Source of the DNA: Aptenodytes patagonicus
Taxonomy: Eukaryota; Chordata; Aves; Sphenisciformes; Spheniscidae
DNA length: 64,000 bases
Direction of reading: 5' to 3'
Assembly (NCBI RefSeq): GCF_965638725.1
Contig: NC_134951.1
Span: forward strand, 310,001 to 374,000
Numbering within the stretch: position 1 is the first letter of the stretch; each line of letters opens with the position of its first letter. Below the pieces are notes generated by a model, which was not told the DNA's origin, did no database searches, and worked only from the letters and a program-made list of their open reading frames with translations. The translations under genes and the position numbers were made by a program. Below, piece after piece: positions 47,928 through 58,300 of the stretch.

Positions 47928-48317
47928 GGCGCCCGCGCCCCGCGGAGGGGGACGGCGCCACCGACCGCCCCGGCCCGGCCCGGCCCCCGCCGCCGCTTCC
48001 GCCCACCGCTCTGCGCAGGCGCCGGCCCCGCGGCCTGTGCGCGCCCTGGGCCCGGCCTCCCCCCGCGGCGCGGTGGCACCCCTCTCACAGAGCCCCCCCA
48101 CACACACACGGCGACACCCCCATCACACACCCCACACGCGTGGTGACACCCCTCTCACCCGCTCCAGCACCCCCAGCATGTGGCGACATCCCCATCACGC
48201 CCACGGTGACGCCCCCACGATGGGCAGCGTCCCCCGCCCGTCCCCGTGTTGCCCAGCCCCGGTGCGAGGCGACAGGCAGGAGGCGGCAGGCAGCAGCCCC
48301 AGGGGTCGCGCTGCTCC
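47928..48317. other. DNAJC5G promoter island and degenerate tandem repeat
   Basis: The first 130 bases are CpG island. From 48095 to 48235 roughly four degenerate units share GTGGTGACACCC / CATCACGCCCACGG-like cores. No gene is present; the UCKL1-like 3' end lies at the far side. Confidence 0.5.
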
Positions 48318-48323
48318 TTTATT
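48318..48323 (-). terminator. UCKL1-like poly(A) signal AATAAA
   Basis: TTTATT on the plus strand is AATAAA on the minus strand, 1.08 kb beyond the stop codon, giving a long 3' UTR that ends about 390 bases before the DNAJC5G start codon. Confidence 0.7.
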
Positions 48324-48903
48324 GGGGTACAAAACAAAGGCAGCTGGGGCAGCGGGGAGGGGGCAGCGCCCCGGGGCTGGGGGTGCAGCAGAGCCTCTTC
48401 AGCCAGCAAAGGGGGGGTACAGGCCAGGCCCTGGACCCCAAGGCAGACAGACCCTGCTCCGGAGGCGTTCCCGCTGCCTCCGAGGGGGACATGAGGCCAC
48501 TGCTGCCCTTTCAAAGAACCTGAGCAACAAGGGCGGCGGCGGCTGGGCAGACCACGGCCCCACAGCCGAGCCAGCCTCCCTCGCCACCCCTGGGATGCTG
48601 GGCACCAAGGAGCCCGCGGGGCCCACCCTTGCGGAGTTGGACAGCCCCGGCTGTCCAGGGGCTGGGACGACAGTGGGAGAGTGTTTGAATATCAAACCCT
48701 CCCGCTGGCACGGGGGCCGAAGGCAGCCCCTGCCCTCCCAGCACTGCCAGCCAGCCCAGAGCCCACGCGGGGCCTGGCCGGGGCAGGGAGGGGATGGAGT
48801 GTCAGATAGGTGGGGACAAGGTGGTTCCTTGAGGAGATCCCCAATCCCTGATGTTTTTCAAGTAGCTAGCCTGCCCTGCTGGACAGCCAGGTGGGCAGCT
48901 GCT

Positions 48904-48928
48904 CAAAATAAATACAAATAAATACAGA
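48904..48928 (-). promoter_or_regulatory. AU-rich element in the UCKL1-like 3' UTR
   Basis: Read on the minus strand: TGTATTTATTTGTATTTATTTTG, with two ATTTATTT nonamer-like cores. It is a striking AT island in a GC-rich UTR. Such elements recruit TTP/HuR-type proteins and control mRNA half-life; function here is inferred. Confidence 0.5.
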
Positions 48929-49399
48929 TTCCAGCAAGGGAGCCTGGCCAGTGCCCAGCTAGGGCCTGGAGGAAGCCTTGAGGGGACCGGACCCCGTCCC
49001 CCTCCTCCCCAGGGAAGAGGGTGACCGGCCCCTCAGGCACAGGCCCCGGGGAGACCACCTCTCCCTCCCACAGGCACAGCCGCCCTGGGACACAGAGGCA
49101 GGTTGTGGAGGGGGAGGAACACCCCCCACCCCCCCCTCCCCCATGGGCTGTAGGAGCTGCCATCCCTCCCTCCATCCCTCCTCGGAGGGGAGGATTGACC
49201 CCGCAAGGGGCCGCTCCTGCAGGGTGGAGGGAGAGGCTGGCAGCAAAGGGCTCATCCTGCGGGGCAGGAGAGCCGGGGGCTGGCAGGACTGTGCTGCGGG
49301 TGGGTGGGCACAGGCTGGCAGCTCGGAGCCCCTCCTCAGGGCGGAGGCGGGGGGCCGGCCCCATGGCCAGCCCTGCTGGTGGCCCAGGGGCCAGCCAGC

Positions 49400-52300
49400 T
49401 CAGCAGTCCATGCCATCGCTCTCACACCAGGCAGAGGGGCCGTCAGTGCCGAAGTATCTGTCCCCAAAGTTACCTGAAGGACGAGGGGACAGAGTGAGGC
49501 AATGGCAGCACTGGCCCCGTCACAATTCCACCCCCCCAGGGCTCCCACAGTGTGCCCAGAGGGCACCCCACCAGACTGCCAGGGCGATGAACACACCCTT
49601 CTCCGCCCTCACCAATGCCTGGGATGATGTGGAATTCCTCGTTGATCCTCTTGTCTACGGCAGTGGTGATGATGTGGACACGGGGAAAGGCATAGGCCAC
49701 GGAGTGCACCCCCATCTCTGCCATCAGCAGCGACAGCAGGAAGATCCTGTCCTCCTGCACGTCATGATCCTGCAGCACGCAGAGCTGTGAGAGCCTGGCC
49801 AGTGCCAGGAGGGCCACACACCCCCACCCCACACCTCACTGCCCCCGGCCCCTCACCAGCAGGACGCGCACTGCCATCATGGCCGCGGCTCCCGTGGAGA
49901 CGGTGCTGTCCATGAGGATGACGTAGTCCTCACTGATCTCCTTGGGAAGGCGCAGGTAGTGGAGCTAAGGAGGGAAGGAGAGGTGGTCACCCATCCCGCG
50001 GTGCTGGGGGGCTCTGGGCCAGGGCAGTGGGCGCCGCTCACCTCAGGCTCCCCCGTGTCGTGGTTGGTCTGGATCAGGATCTTGCCCAGGCGGATGTCCT
50101 TGCACACAGCAGTGAGGGCCTGCTCCATGGTCTCCCCTGCTCGCAGGATGGACACGCCTGTGATCTGGGGAAGGGACAAGAACACGTCTGCCTGGTGCTG
50201 CGCAAGGGAAGCAGCCGCTCCAGTGAGCTCCTGAGGCTCCAGCACCATGGGAGGGGGGGAACAAGCCCTGCCGAGCAGCTCGTCTGCACAGGGACGGACC
50301 CCAGGAGCCACCAGTTTTTCCTAGTCAGTGCCAACCCGAGATGGGTCAGCCGCGTGCTTGTGGGGAGAAAGGGGCCAGGACAATGTCTCACCCTCTGCCT
50401 GTGGAACCGCTTTCCTTCGTACATTGTCCCCTGGGGCGTCTCCACAGTGACCGACTGCAGAAAGGGGAGGAGAAGGGAGTGTGGATGAAGCTGGGCCCCC
50501 GCATGGCCCGGGGGCTCAGGAGGGAAGAGACATGGCCCTGAGGGGTGGTTGCTCACCTTCAGTGGCAGAAAGGAAAGGGCATGTTCAATCAACAGCCTCA
50601 TCAGGCGCTTGGAGTAGAAGATGAATTCGTCCCTTGTCGTGTCCTTGTTCCTGTTGAGGGAGGACACCCACGTGAGACGAGCAGAGTCCCTGCTCCACCC
50701 CGCAGATGGCAAATGGGGCTCTAGAGAAAGGCTGGCATGAACAGAGCGCAGTCCGTGGGAACCTGGAAGCTCTTGGGGAGGAGACACAGTCAGTAATCAT
50801 TGATGTTTCAGGGCTTGCTGAAGACCTAAGGTGCTGTCTAGAAAGGATCACATGGTCAAGAAATGTGTTCAGTTCCCCTGGAAGGGGGACACAAAGCCTG
50901 CAGCAGATCACACAGATCAGATAAAGTGAAAGGATGCCACGCGATGCTGCTCAGTCCTCTTCGGGACACGGGACAGTTCAGAGCTGACTCTGCATGGTGG
51001 GCTAGCTAGACTAGCAAAGTGAATAAAGCCAACAGCAAAAAGGAGGGATAAGTGAGCATAACATGAGTAGCCTGGTGTAGATGTACATCCTGACCCTGAA
51101 CAGAGATGAGGCAGGTGCCTGAGAAGCAAGCGTAGAGTTGCAGCATTACTCGCTCCGAGCATGACCTCTAATCGCTGCTGAATCTCTGCTGAGGATTTGC
51201 AGGGCTGGAGATTTAGGACATAACTGCTGACTACGTGGAAAGAGCCAGGAGAAAAACAGGGGGGGTGGGAGCCGCAGAACGTCAGGCAGCACCATCAGTT
51301 CTTGGGGCAACAGAAACTCAGGAGCAAGCGGCAAGTGTTTTGCACGGGCCCTGTCAGGGGAACACAAGGTGGAACAGGAGCACACCCAGGACGGTCCACG
51401 GCACAGCAGGACAGCTGGCTCCAGGAGCACCTCAACGTGGAAAAGACCAGACTGCACCACGGCCAAGAGTAGCTGGGTTACCTGACATCGGTAATGGGAA
51501 AACATCTGACGCGTTCTCAACTCCTCTCCGTTTACGTACCAAGTCAGAGATAAACTACTGCCAGGAACCAGACAGATTTGGAAATACCTGGCATTAGCTC
51601 ATCACAACACTGAAGTGCTGAGGGCAGCAAGAAACAAAATAAATAAAATAAATAGAAAACAGAATAAAACCACAATGAGATTGTAATTCACAGGAAACCT
51701 CCCCTTCTCCTTCAGGAGGAGTAAAGCCAACTGTATGCGCCTGCGTGCTAATCCCAGTGCCAGGGGCAGAGGGGGAAAGAGGCTGGCTTTTCTTATTGGG
51801 AGCGTTTTGACCATCAGCACACATCCGTGTTGTAGTCTAACTCGTTCATCATGCACAAAACCTTGCATTTCCTGCAACACACGGTTCTCAAAGCACAGTA
51901 ACACGAGCGTGTACAGCGCTTCACTTAAGGACAGGCAGAACCGTCCCAGTCCCATGTTACTCAGAGGATATTTTCAGCTGAGCAGAACAGGTCCTCCACC
52001 AGCACTGTCAGTGTCAAGTGCCTGAAGGCAAAGTACCTACAGCAAGAGGTTGCTCAGCAGGAAAAGGAGGAGAATCTGCAATTTGTTTGTCATTTAAAAC
52101 GTGACCATAAAGATCCACCAGTGTCCATCTATACCTCTCTCAGTCTGTGGCTGCTTTGGCAAAAGAGTAAGTAGCAGGTTGTAACGTAAGTGTCATTTTA
52201 CTGGAGAACCGTCAAGAACAAGCTTCTGGCTCCCTGGCTGAACAATAACCAAGAGGCAGACTGACACCGAAGGACTGTGGTTAACAAGATGCAGCTGAAA

Positions 52301-55300
52301 CCTCTTTTCTCTTCTGTGACCTGTGTTTAAAGCAGTGCAGCCTGTGTACACCCCTGGTATTTTCTGGAGAACGTAAGAAACAAAGGAACCCTACAGACAT
52401 TTGCCAGTTTCCAGATGGAAGAGGTGGAACTGGCAACAGTCCAGAAGAGGCAGAAGGATATTGAATATTTTTACTCTGTATTTTAAGACATCATCTGCCA
52501 CTTCTCACACCTCACATCTCACCACGATGACAGACAGCCCAGCCAACAGTGCTCAGGAGAAGGATAAACAGTCACTACCATCCCGAGATATTTTTGCAGA
52601 CAGACCTGGGTAGCTCGCACCCAAGAGCTCTGCAATTACCAGAAAACCTGACTAACGTGGACAATTCCAACAAGCCAGGGGACAGTGCGGCCCTCCCAGG
52701 GACGTCGGAAAATCAGTTCTGGTCTGGGAGAAACAGGCGCCCTTGCCTACAGCTCTTCAGCGTGGGCTGTCAGCACACGTGCTCCCCCACGGGTGGGCTT
52801 CACCCACATGCTCACCCTCGGTAGCTTCTGAAGCACCGCCCGAGCTCCAGGTGCGCAAGCCCGGCAGCAGCCCTGCCTCCACGGGCAGTCTCTCCCAGCC
52901 AGCTGTCCCTGACAAGTCCCACACTGGCCCTGTTGGCCCCGGGGCCACTCTGCCATGGACGGGCACAGTTGGCCATCCCGGCCAGCCTCCGACCTGGGTG
53001 GGACAGGCCCGTCGGTGCTCCCACAGAGGCAAGTTCCTCCGCAGCCTCCAAAAGGCGTCCCGGGGATGGAGGAGTATCCTCGGTCCCTGCACCGCGAAAG
53101 CCCCAGCATGCCTCCCTTTTTGGGCAGACACAAAGACAACCGAGAAACTTCTCCTCACCCAGGGGACAAGCAACCGTCGATGATGCAAGGGGGAAGGGGT
53201 GCTGCAAGGGAGGGCAGCCCTGACATCCTGCAACAGCAGCGGAGGACCCTCCCCACGGCATGGAGGCACGGCTGGAGCGATCCCGCTCTCTGACTGCTAA
53301 GAGCGCTCCCAAAGGGGACGCCGCTGTCTGCACACCAGGCCCGCTCACCCCTCCATGTAACAGCATGGGCTCGGACCCTCCTGCCATTGCCCAGGCGAAG
53401 CCTGAGGGCACGCACTGCTCCAGGCTCTGCCCACCCTCTCAGTGGAGGGGGCAGCCGAACCACGGGCAGCGCGCACACTCCCACAAGCCGGGAGCCCACA
53501 GCTGGGCACAGCAGCACTGCAGCCAGCAGCTCCTGAGAACCTCGATCTTCCCTGGCACTCTCAGCAGGAGATGGCAGGAAAGCACCGGCTGGCCTGACAG
53601 GGACCAGCAAGCACCTGGCTGGGAGCCTGAACATGGTGTCAGCTTAGCTCACGAATAGGACTGTCTGTAGCTGAAAGCCAGCCATCGCATTCAGGCCCCT
53701 GGGAAACTTGAGCATGGACAGGTTTCATGTCTGAACCACCTTCTCTGGCATTGGTAACTGCCCAGCACGCAGGGAGCACCTCACTCTGCCCCTCACTGAA
53801 GCACCAACAGCCACAGGCTTCTCAAGGGCAGCTCCAGCGCAGGACAACATGTCCTGCCAGAGCACAAAGTCCAAAGGCTCAGGCCAGAGCAAACTTGCTA
53901 AGAGAGGCAGGTGACCCACACCACCCACAGGCTGTGCCGCAGGGGATGTCCCGGAGCCTTTCCACGAGCGTGTGGGTACCAAGATGCAAGCGGTGGAAAG
54001 GAACTGCCGTTCTCCTGTGGCAGAGAGAGACAGAGATGCTTCAGCGCTGTTGGGGGGCAGAAAGGACTGTTCAGGCCCTGCAGAGTCCTGATGGGTGGCA
54101 CAAAATGCTCCTATTGACTCTGGCGATCTGGAGCCGATACCGAAGCGTCTTGTAAGTTGGAAGATATGACCCATACCCTTATTACACTGTCCATCTTCAG
54201 CCTGATCATGAATAAAATCATTCAGCTACTCTAGTGCAGTACTATTTTTCAGTTTCCGCCTCTCCACAATAACAGAAAATCACTCTGGAAACCACTTCTC
54301 CCCGAGATGCCAAGCCTGAATTTGCCATGACTATACTCAGTGAGATGCTCATCTGCTGCCACAACATAATCTTCCAGGAGGGCCCTCAGAGACAGAAGGC
54401 TGAAGCACAGAAGAGCCTCCAGTGTTGAACAACAGGGAAACAACGTTGGCCAGCAGCAGCCTGGCAAGCCGAGATCAACAGGCTGTCTCCAAGGGAGCCG
54501 CACTGGGAAAGGCAGGATGGAAAAAGGGAGGCTGGAGGGAAATCCTGGTTCACAGCTCTCATACAACCACAGATGCCTGGTTTGGTGTGCCAAGGCACTC
54601 CAAAAGGCAGTACTGGTAGGAGCACCAGCACTCCACAAGAGCCGCCACTGCGGAAAGGGGCTGACAGCACCGTGGCAGCCAGAATGAAGACGAGAGATCA
54701 GATTTGCCAAGACACAGTAACTTCACGCACCGAGATGCAGGAAGCTTGGCAAAAGGCATGCATTTGATCCCCTGCCAGTCTGGACCTCTCCAGGGAGCCC
54801 AGGAGAATGTCAGCAGGCATGCAGCAGCGCCTCTGGAGCAGAGGGAAGCCCAGAGAGTCACGCATGAGGACCATTAACAGTTCCACACCATGCTGAAGTC
54901 ACGCAGAAGCAAATGAGCACTGCCAAGTATCACCTACAAGCACCAGAAATACAAGCTGCCTTGCTGTTGCTGAATACAGAACTTTTTACCAGAAGAGTTC
55001 CTCAGCTTAGAGATCTTAGTAACAGCACTGCTTGAGCTTTCCTTGCTTTCTTGGGCTGCAGCAGGATTTGAGGGGGTGGCTGACAGGCCAAGTCAACGCC
55101 CCTCATAAATGTGGTATTTTTCATTTACCATCTGGAAGAGGCAAAGTCCGCCTTCCCACAGCCCTGCCGCTCACACCAGCCAGCTCCAGAAGCACAGTGC
55201 TGCTACAGTAACTCGAGATCAGCGGCGCTGCTGGACTCCAACCACAGCCTGCATGGGTTTGACCCCCTCCCTCCCCGGGGCAGCTGAACAAACTCCTAAG

Positions 55301-58300
55301 CCTAAGCAGATTAAGGTTATTAGACGCTTGTGGCATAAAGGCGGAGGCACAACAGGCCATTCCCAGCAAGGCAAAAGGATGCAGACTTCATGGAGGAAGA
55401 TGGGAACAGCAGCTACAGATGAGAGAGGATTCAGTGCCCGCCCACAGTGCTGTCCCTTCGGGGCAAGGGCTGGTCAAACCTGGCCCTTGGCACTGCTAAC
55501 AGATCAGCCAAGGCTCATGTTCGTCTGAGAGCAGCACATACCAGCATCAAGCTGTTGGCTTTCCTGAGGGAACAGGAGGAGCCCTAGGTAAAAAGTCCGT
55601 GCCAGAGCCTGTGAACAGGAAGGCTAGAGGCGGGGCAGGCTGCCACACAAAGACTTGCATTCTTCTCTCCCTGCATAACCCAGGGTAAGGGAAAACTGCT
55701 CCTTTGCAAGCAAACAACATTCAGCCTCTGGAGGTGCTGTTCCCCCAGGATCTCCCTTCGACCTTCATCTACCACTGAGCGCACAGACAGCAGATGAGCT
55801 AGAAAAATCATCTCAGGCCATGAAGAAGCCACTGCCAGAGCACTGCAGCAAGACGACGCTGGAGGGACATGGTCCTATCTGCTCCAGAGTTCCCTTAGCT
55901 GGACCTGAACACAGAGCTACTAGAAGTCCACAGCCTAGGCATGAGGTACGTGGGCTTCAGACACTGGCACAGGTCCCTGCCCAGTGCACATAAGGTGCCA
56001 CATCACCTGGCGAGGCACATCACCTGGCTTTTACTGTTGTGATCCACCTTTGGAGCCTGCGCTTCAACAGAGAGGAGTCACAGGAGGAGCCTGGAAAAGG
56101 AACACCTTGCTTCCTACAAGGAGGTGCACAGCCTGCACACGGTCATGAGGTTACATTCTCCAAACCAACACATGGGCGCCGGTAGCCAGCCATAGTGTGA
56201 GCAGGCGCAGGAGAAGAGTCCTGCTAAGCTCAGCATCCCCTTTCTGTTTTATAACCCAGTGACAGAAATGCAGACAGAGGCTGCAAGCTTCTGCAACCGC
56301 AGTAACAAGGAACGTCTTAGTAGTCTCACAGGATTCAGCTCTTGACCCTACACTAATGCTACTGTCACCTGGAAAAAAGGAGCATCGGTGGGGAATGAAA
56401 AGATCAAGTGAGCGGCAAAGTCATGGAAGCAGCAGGCTGGGTCCCTTCTGTAAGCTGGCTCTAAAACCAAGTGCCTCAGGAGAAGGGCAGCAAGGGCACC
56501 TCACCCCGTGCCACCAGCCACTAGGCCTGTACTCCAGCTAGGAAAGAGCTAACCAGTCTCCTCTCATCGTAAGAAAAACCTGCCCGTGGCTCAGAAGTCA
56601 CCCCAGGGCAGATGCGCCAAGGTCTTGTCACCAAAAAAGTGTCCACAGGCCAGAGCCAGCTCTGTTCAGCAGTTCTGCTCCAAGAAAACACCTATATCTG
56701 AAGCTCTAAAGGCAGAGGAAAAAAAACTCACGCCAGGTTTTGTAGTGTGATCCTACAAAACAGCCCTTCTGTGAGGGACACAGAAGAAATCCTGAAGGAG
56801 GCAGGGACCTACCTGATGATGGTGTGCATGCCTCGCACCTGCGGCGTGTTCTCCAGGACACTCAGCGTCTTTGGCAGGGGCTGCCCTTGGTGGGCAGAGG
56901 CCAGAGCTGCCCTGCAACAAGGAAGCAGTGATCAGAGCTGCACAGCACATGCACACAGAGTCACTGTGCTGGACCCCCTCAGAGTAGGGCACGGCCCCCG
57001 ACCGAAGGAAGACTCCTCCCAGAGAACCTACTGCACAGGCTGGACACCAGAAAGCGCTTGGCCTTCCCGCTCTGATCTCTAGGAAAGCCCCACATCTGAT
57101 ACCAGGTATGAGATTCCAACGCAGTACCAGCCCGCAAAACTGGGGCAAACCTCCCCTGACCACAAATCCAGCTGTCAGCAGCCTCCGCACACACGAGCCT
57201 CTGCCAGCACCTGGGGAGCGGGAGCAGCTGCTCTGCACAAGCAAGACCTTGCTACGTATCCTGGGACAGGGCTGCTTTGGCTGCACTGAGGTACGAGGAC
57301 TCTCCTACTGAGGCTGCCTACACAGTGTCCCAGAGAACAGGGAGGACTGTCCAGGGCACTTCTCCCATAGAAGGGAGCAGCCTGGAGCACTCCAACATTC
57401 AGGGCAGGAACCATGCTCCAGAAAGGGACAGGAGCAGCGCAGGGAGCCAGTCACACAAGTCAAGCATAGCTGCTGTGGGATGGGTTACACAGGAGCCTGC
57501 AGCCACAGCGAGACACCCCCCAAGAAACTGCACGCAGAGCGGCCATGCTCAGGCATCTCAGCAAAGCCGTGGCCAGCAGGGACAGAGAAGAATCATAGAA
57601 TCACAGAATCATTAAGGTTGGAAGAGACCTCTAAGATCATCGAGTCCAACCGTTGACCCAACACCCCCATGCCCACTAAACCATGTCCCTAAGTGCCGCT
57701 TCTACTCGTCTTTTAAATACTTCCAGGGATGGGGACTCAACCACTTCCCTGGGCAGCCTGTTCCAATGTTTCACCACTCTTTCAGTAAAGACATTTTTCC
57801 TCATGTCCAATCTAAACCTCCCCTGGCACAACTTGAGGCCATTTCCTCTCATCCTATCGCTAGTTACTTGGGAGAAGAGACCAACACCCACCTCGCTACA
57901 ACCTCCTTTCAGGTGGTTGTAGAGAGCGATGAGGTCTCCCCTCAGCCTCCTTTTCTCCAGGCTAAACAGTCCCAGTTCCCTCAGCCACTCCTCATCAGAC
58001 TTGTTCTCCAGACCCCTCACCAGCCTCGTTGCCCTTCTCTGGACACGCTCCAGCACCTCGACGTCCTTCTTGTAGTGAGGGGCCCAAAACTGAACACAGT
58101 ATTCGAGGTGCAGCCTCACCAGGGCCGAGTACAGGGGCACGATCACTTCCCTGCTCCTGCTGGCCACACTATTGCTGATACAGGCCAGGATGCCATTGGC
58201 CTTCTTGGCCGCCTGGGCACACTGCCGGCTCATGTTCAGCCGGCTGTCGACCAGCACCCCAGGTCCTTTTCCGACAGGCAGCTTTCGAGCCACTCTTCCC

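Noticed and set aside
48904-48928. AATAAA hexamers on the plus strand as a poly(A) signal
   Set aside because: No plus-strand gene ends here; on the minus strand the same bases form the AU-rich element of the UCKL1-like 3' UTR.
52747-53411. Protein-coding gene in the GC-rich patch of UCKL1-like intron 8
   Set aside because: Frames are open on both strands over the same bases, composition-driven, without recognisable motif or splice-bounded structure.
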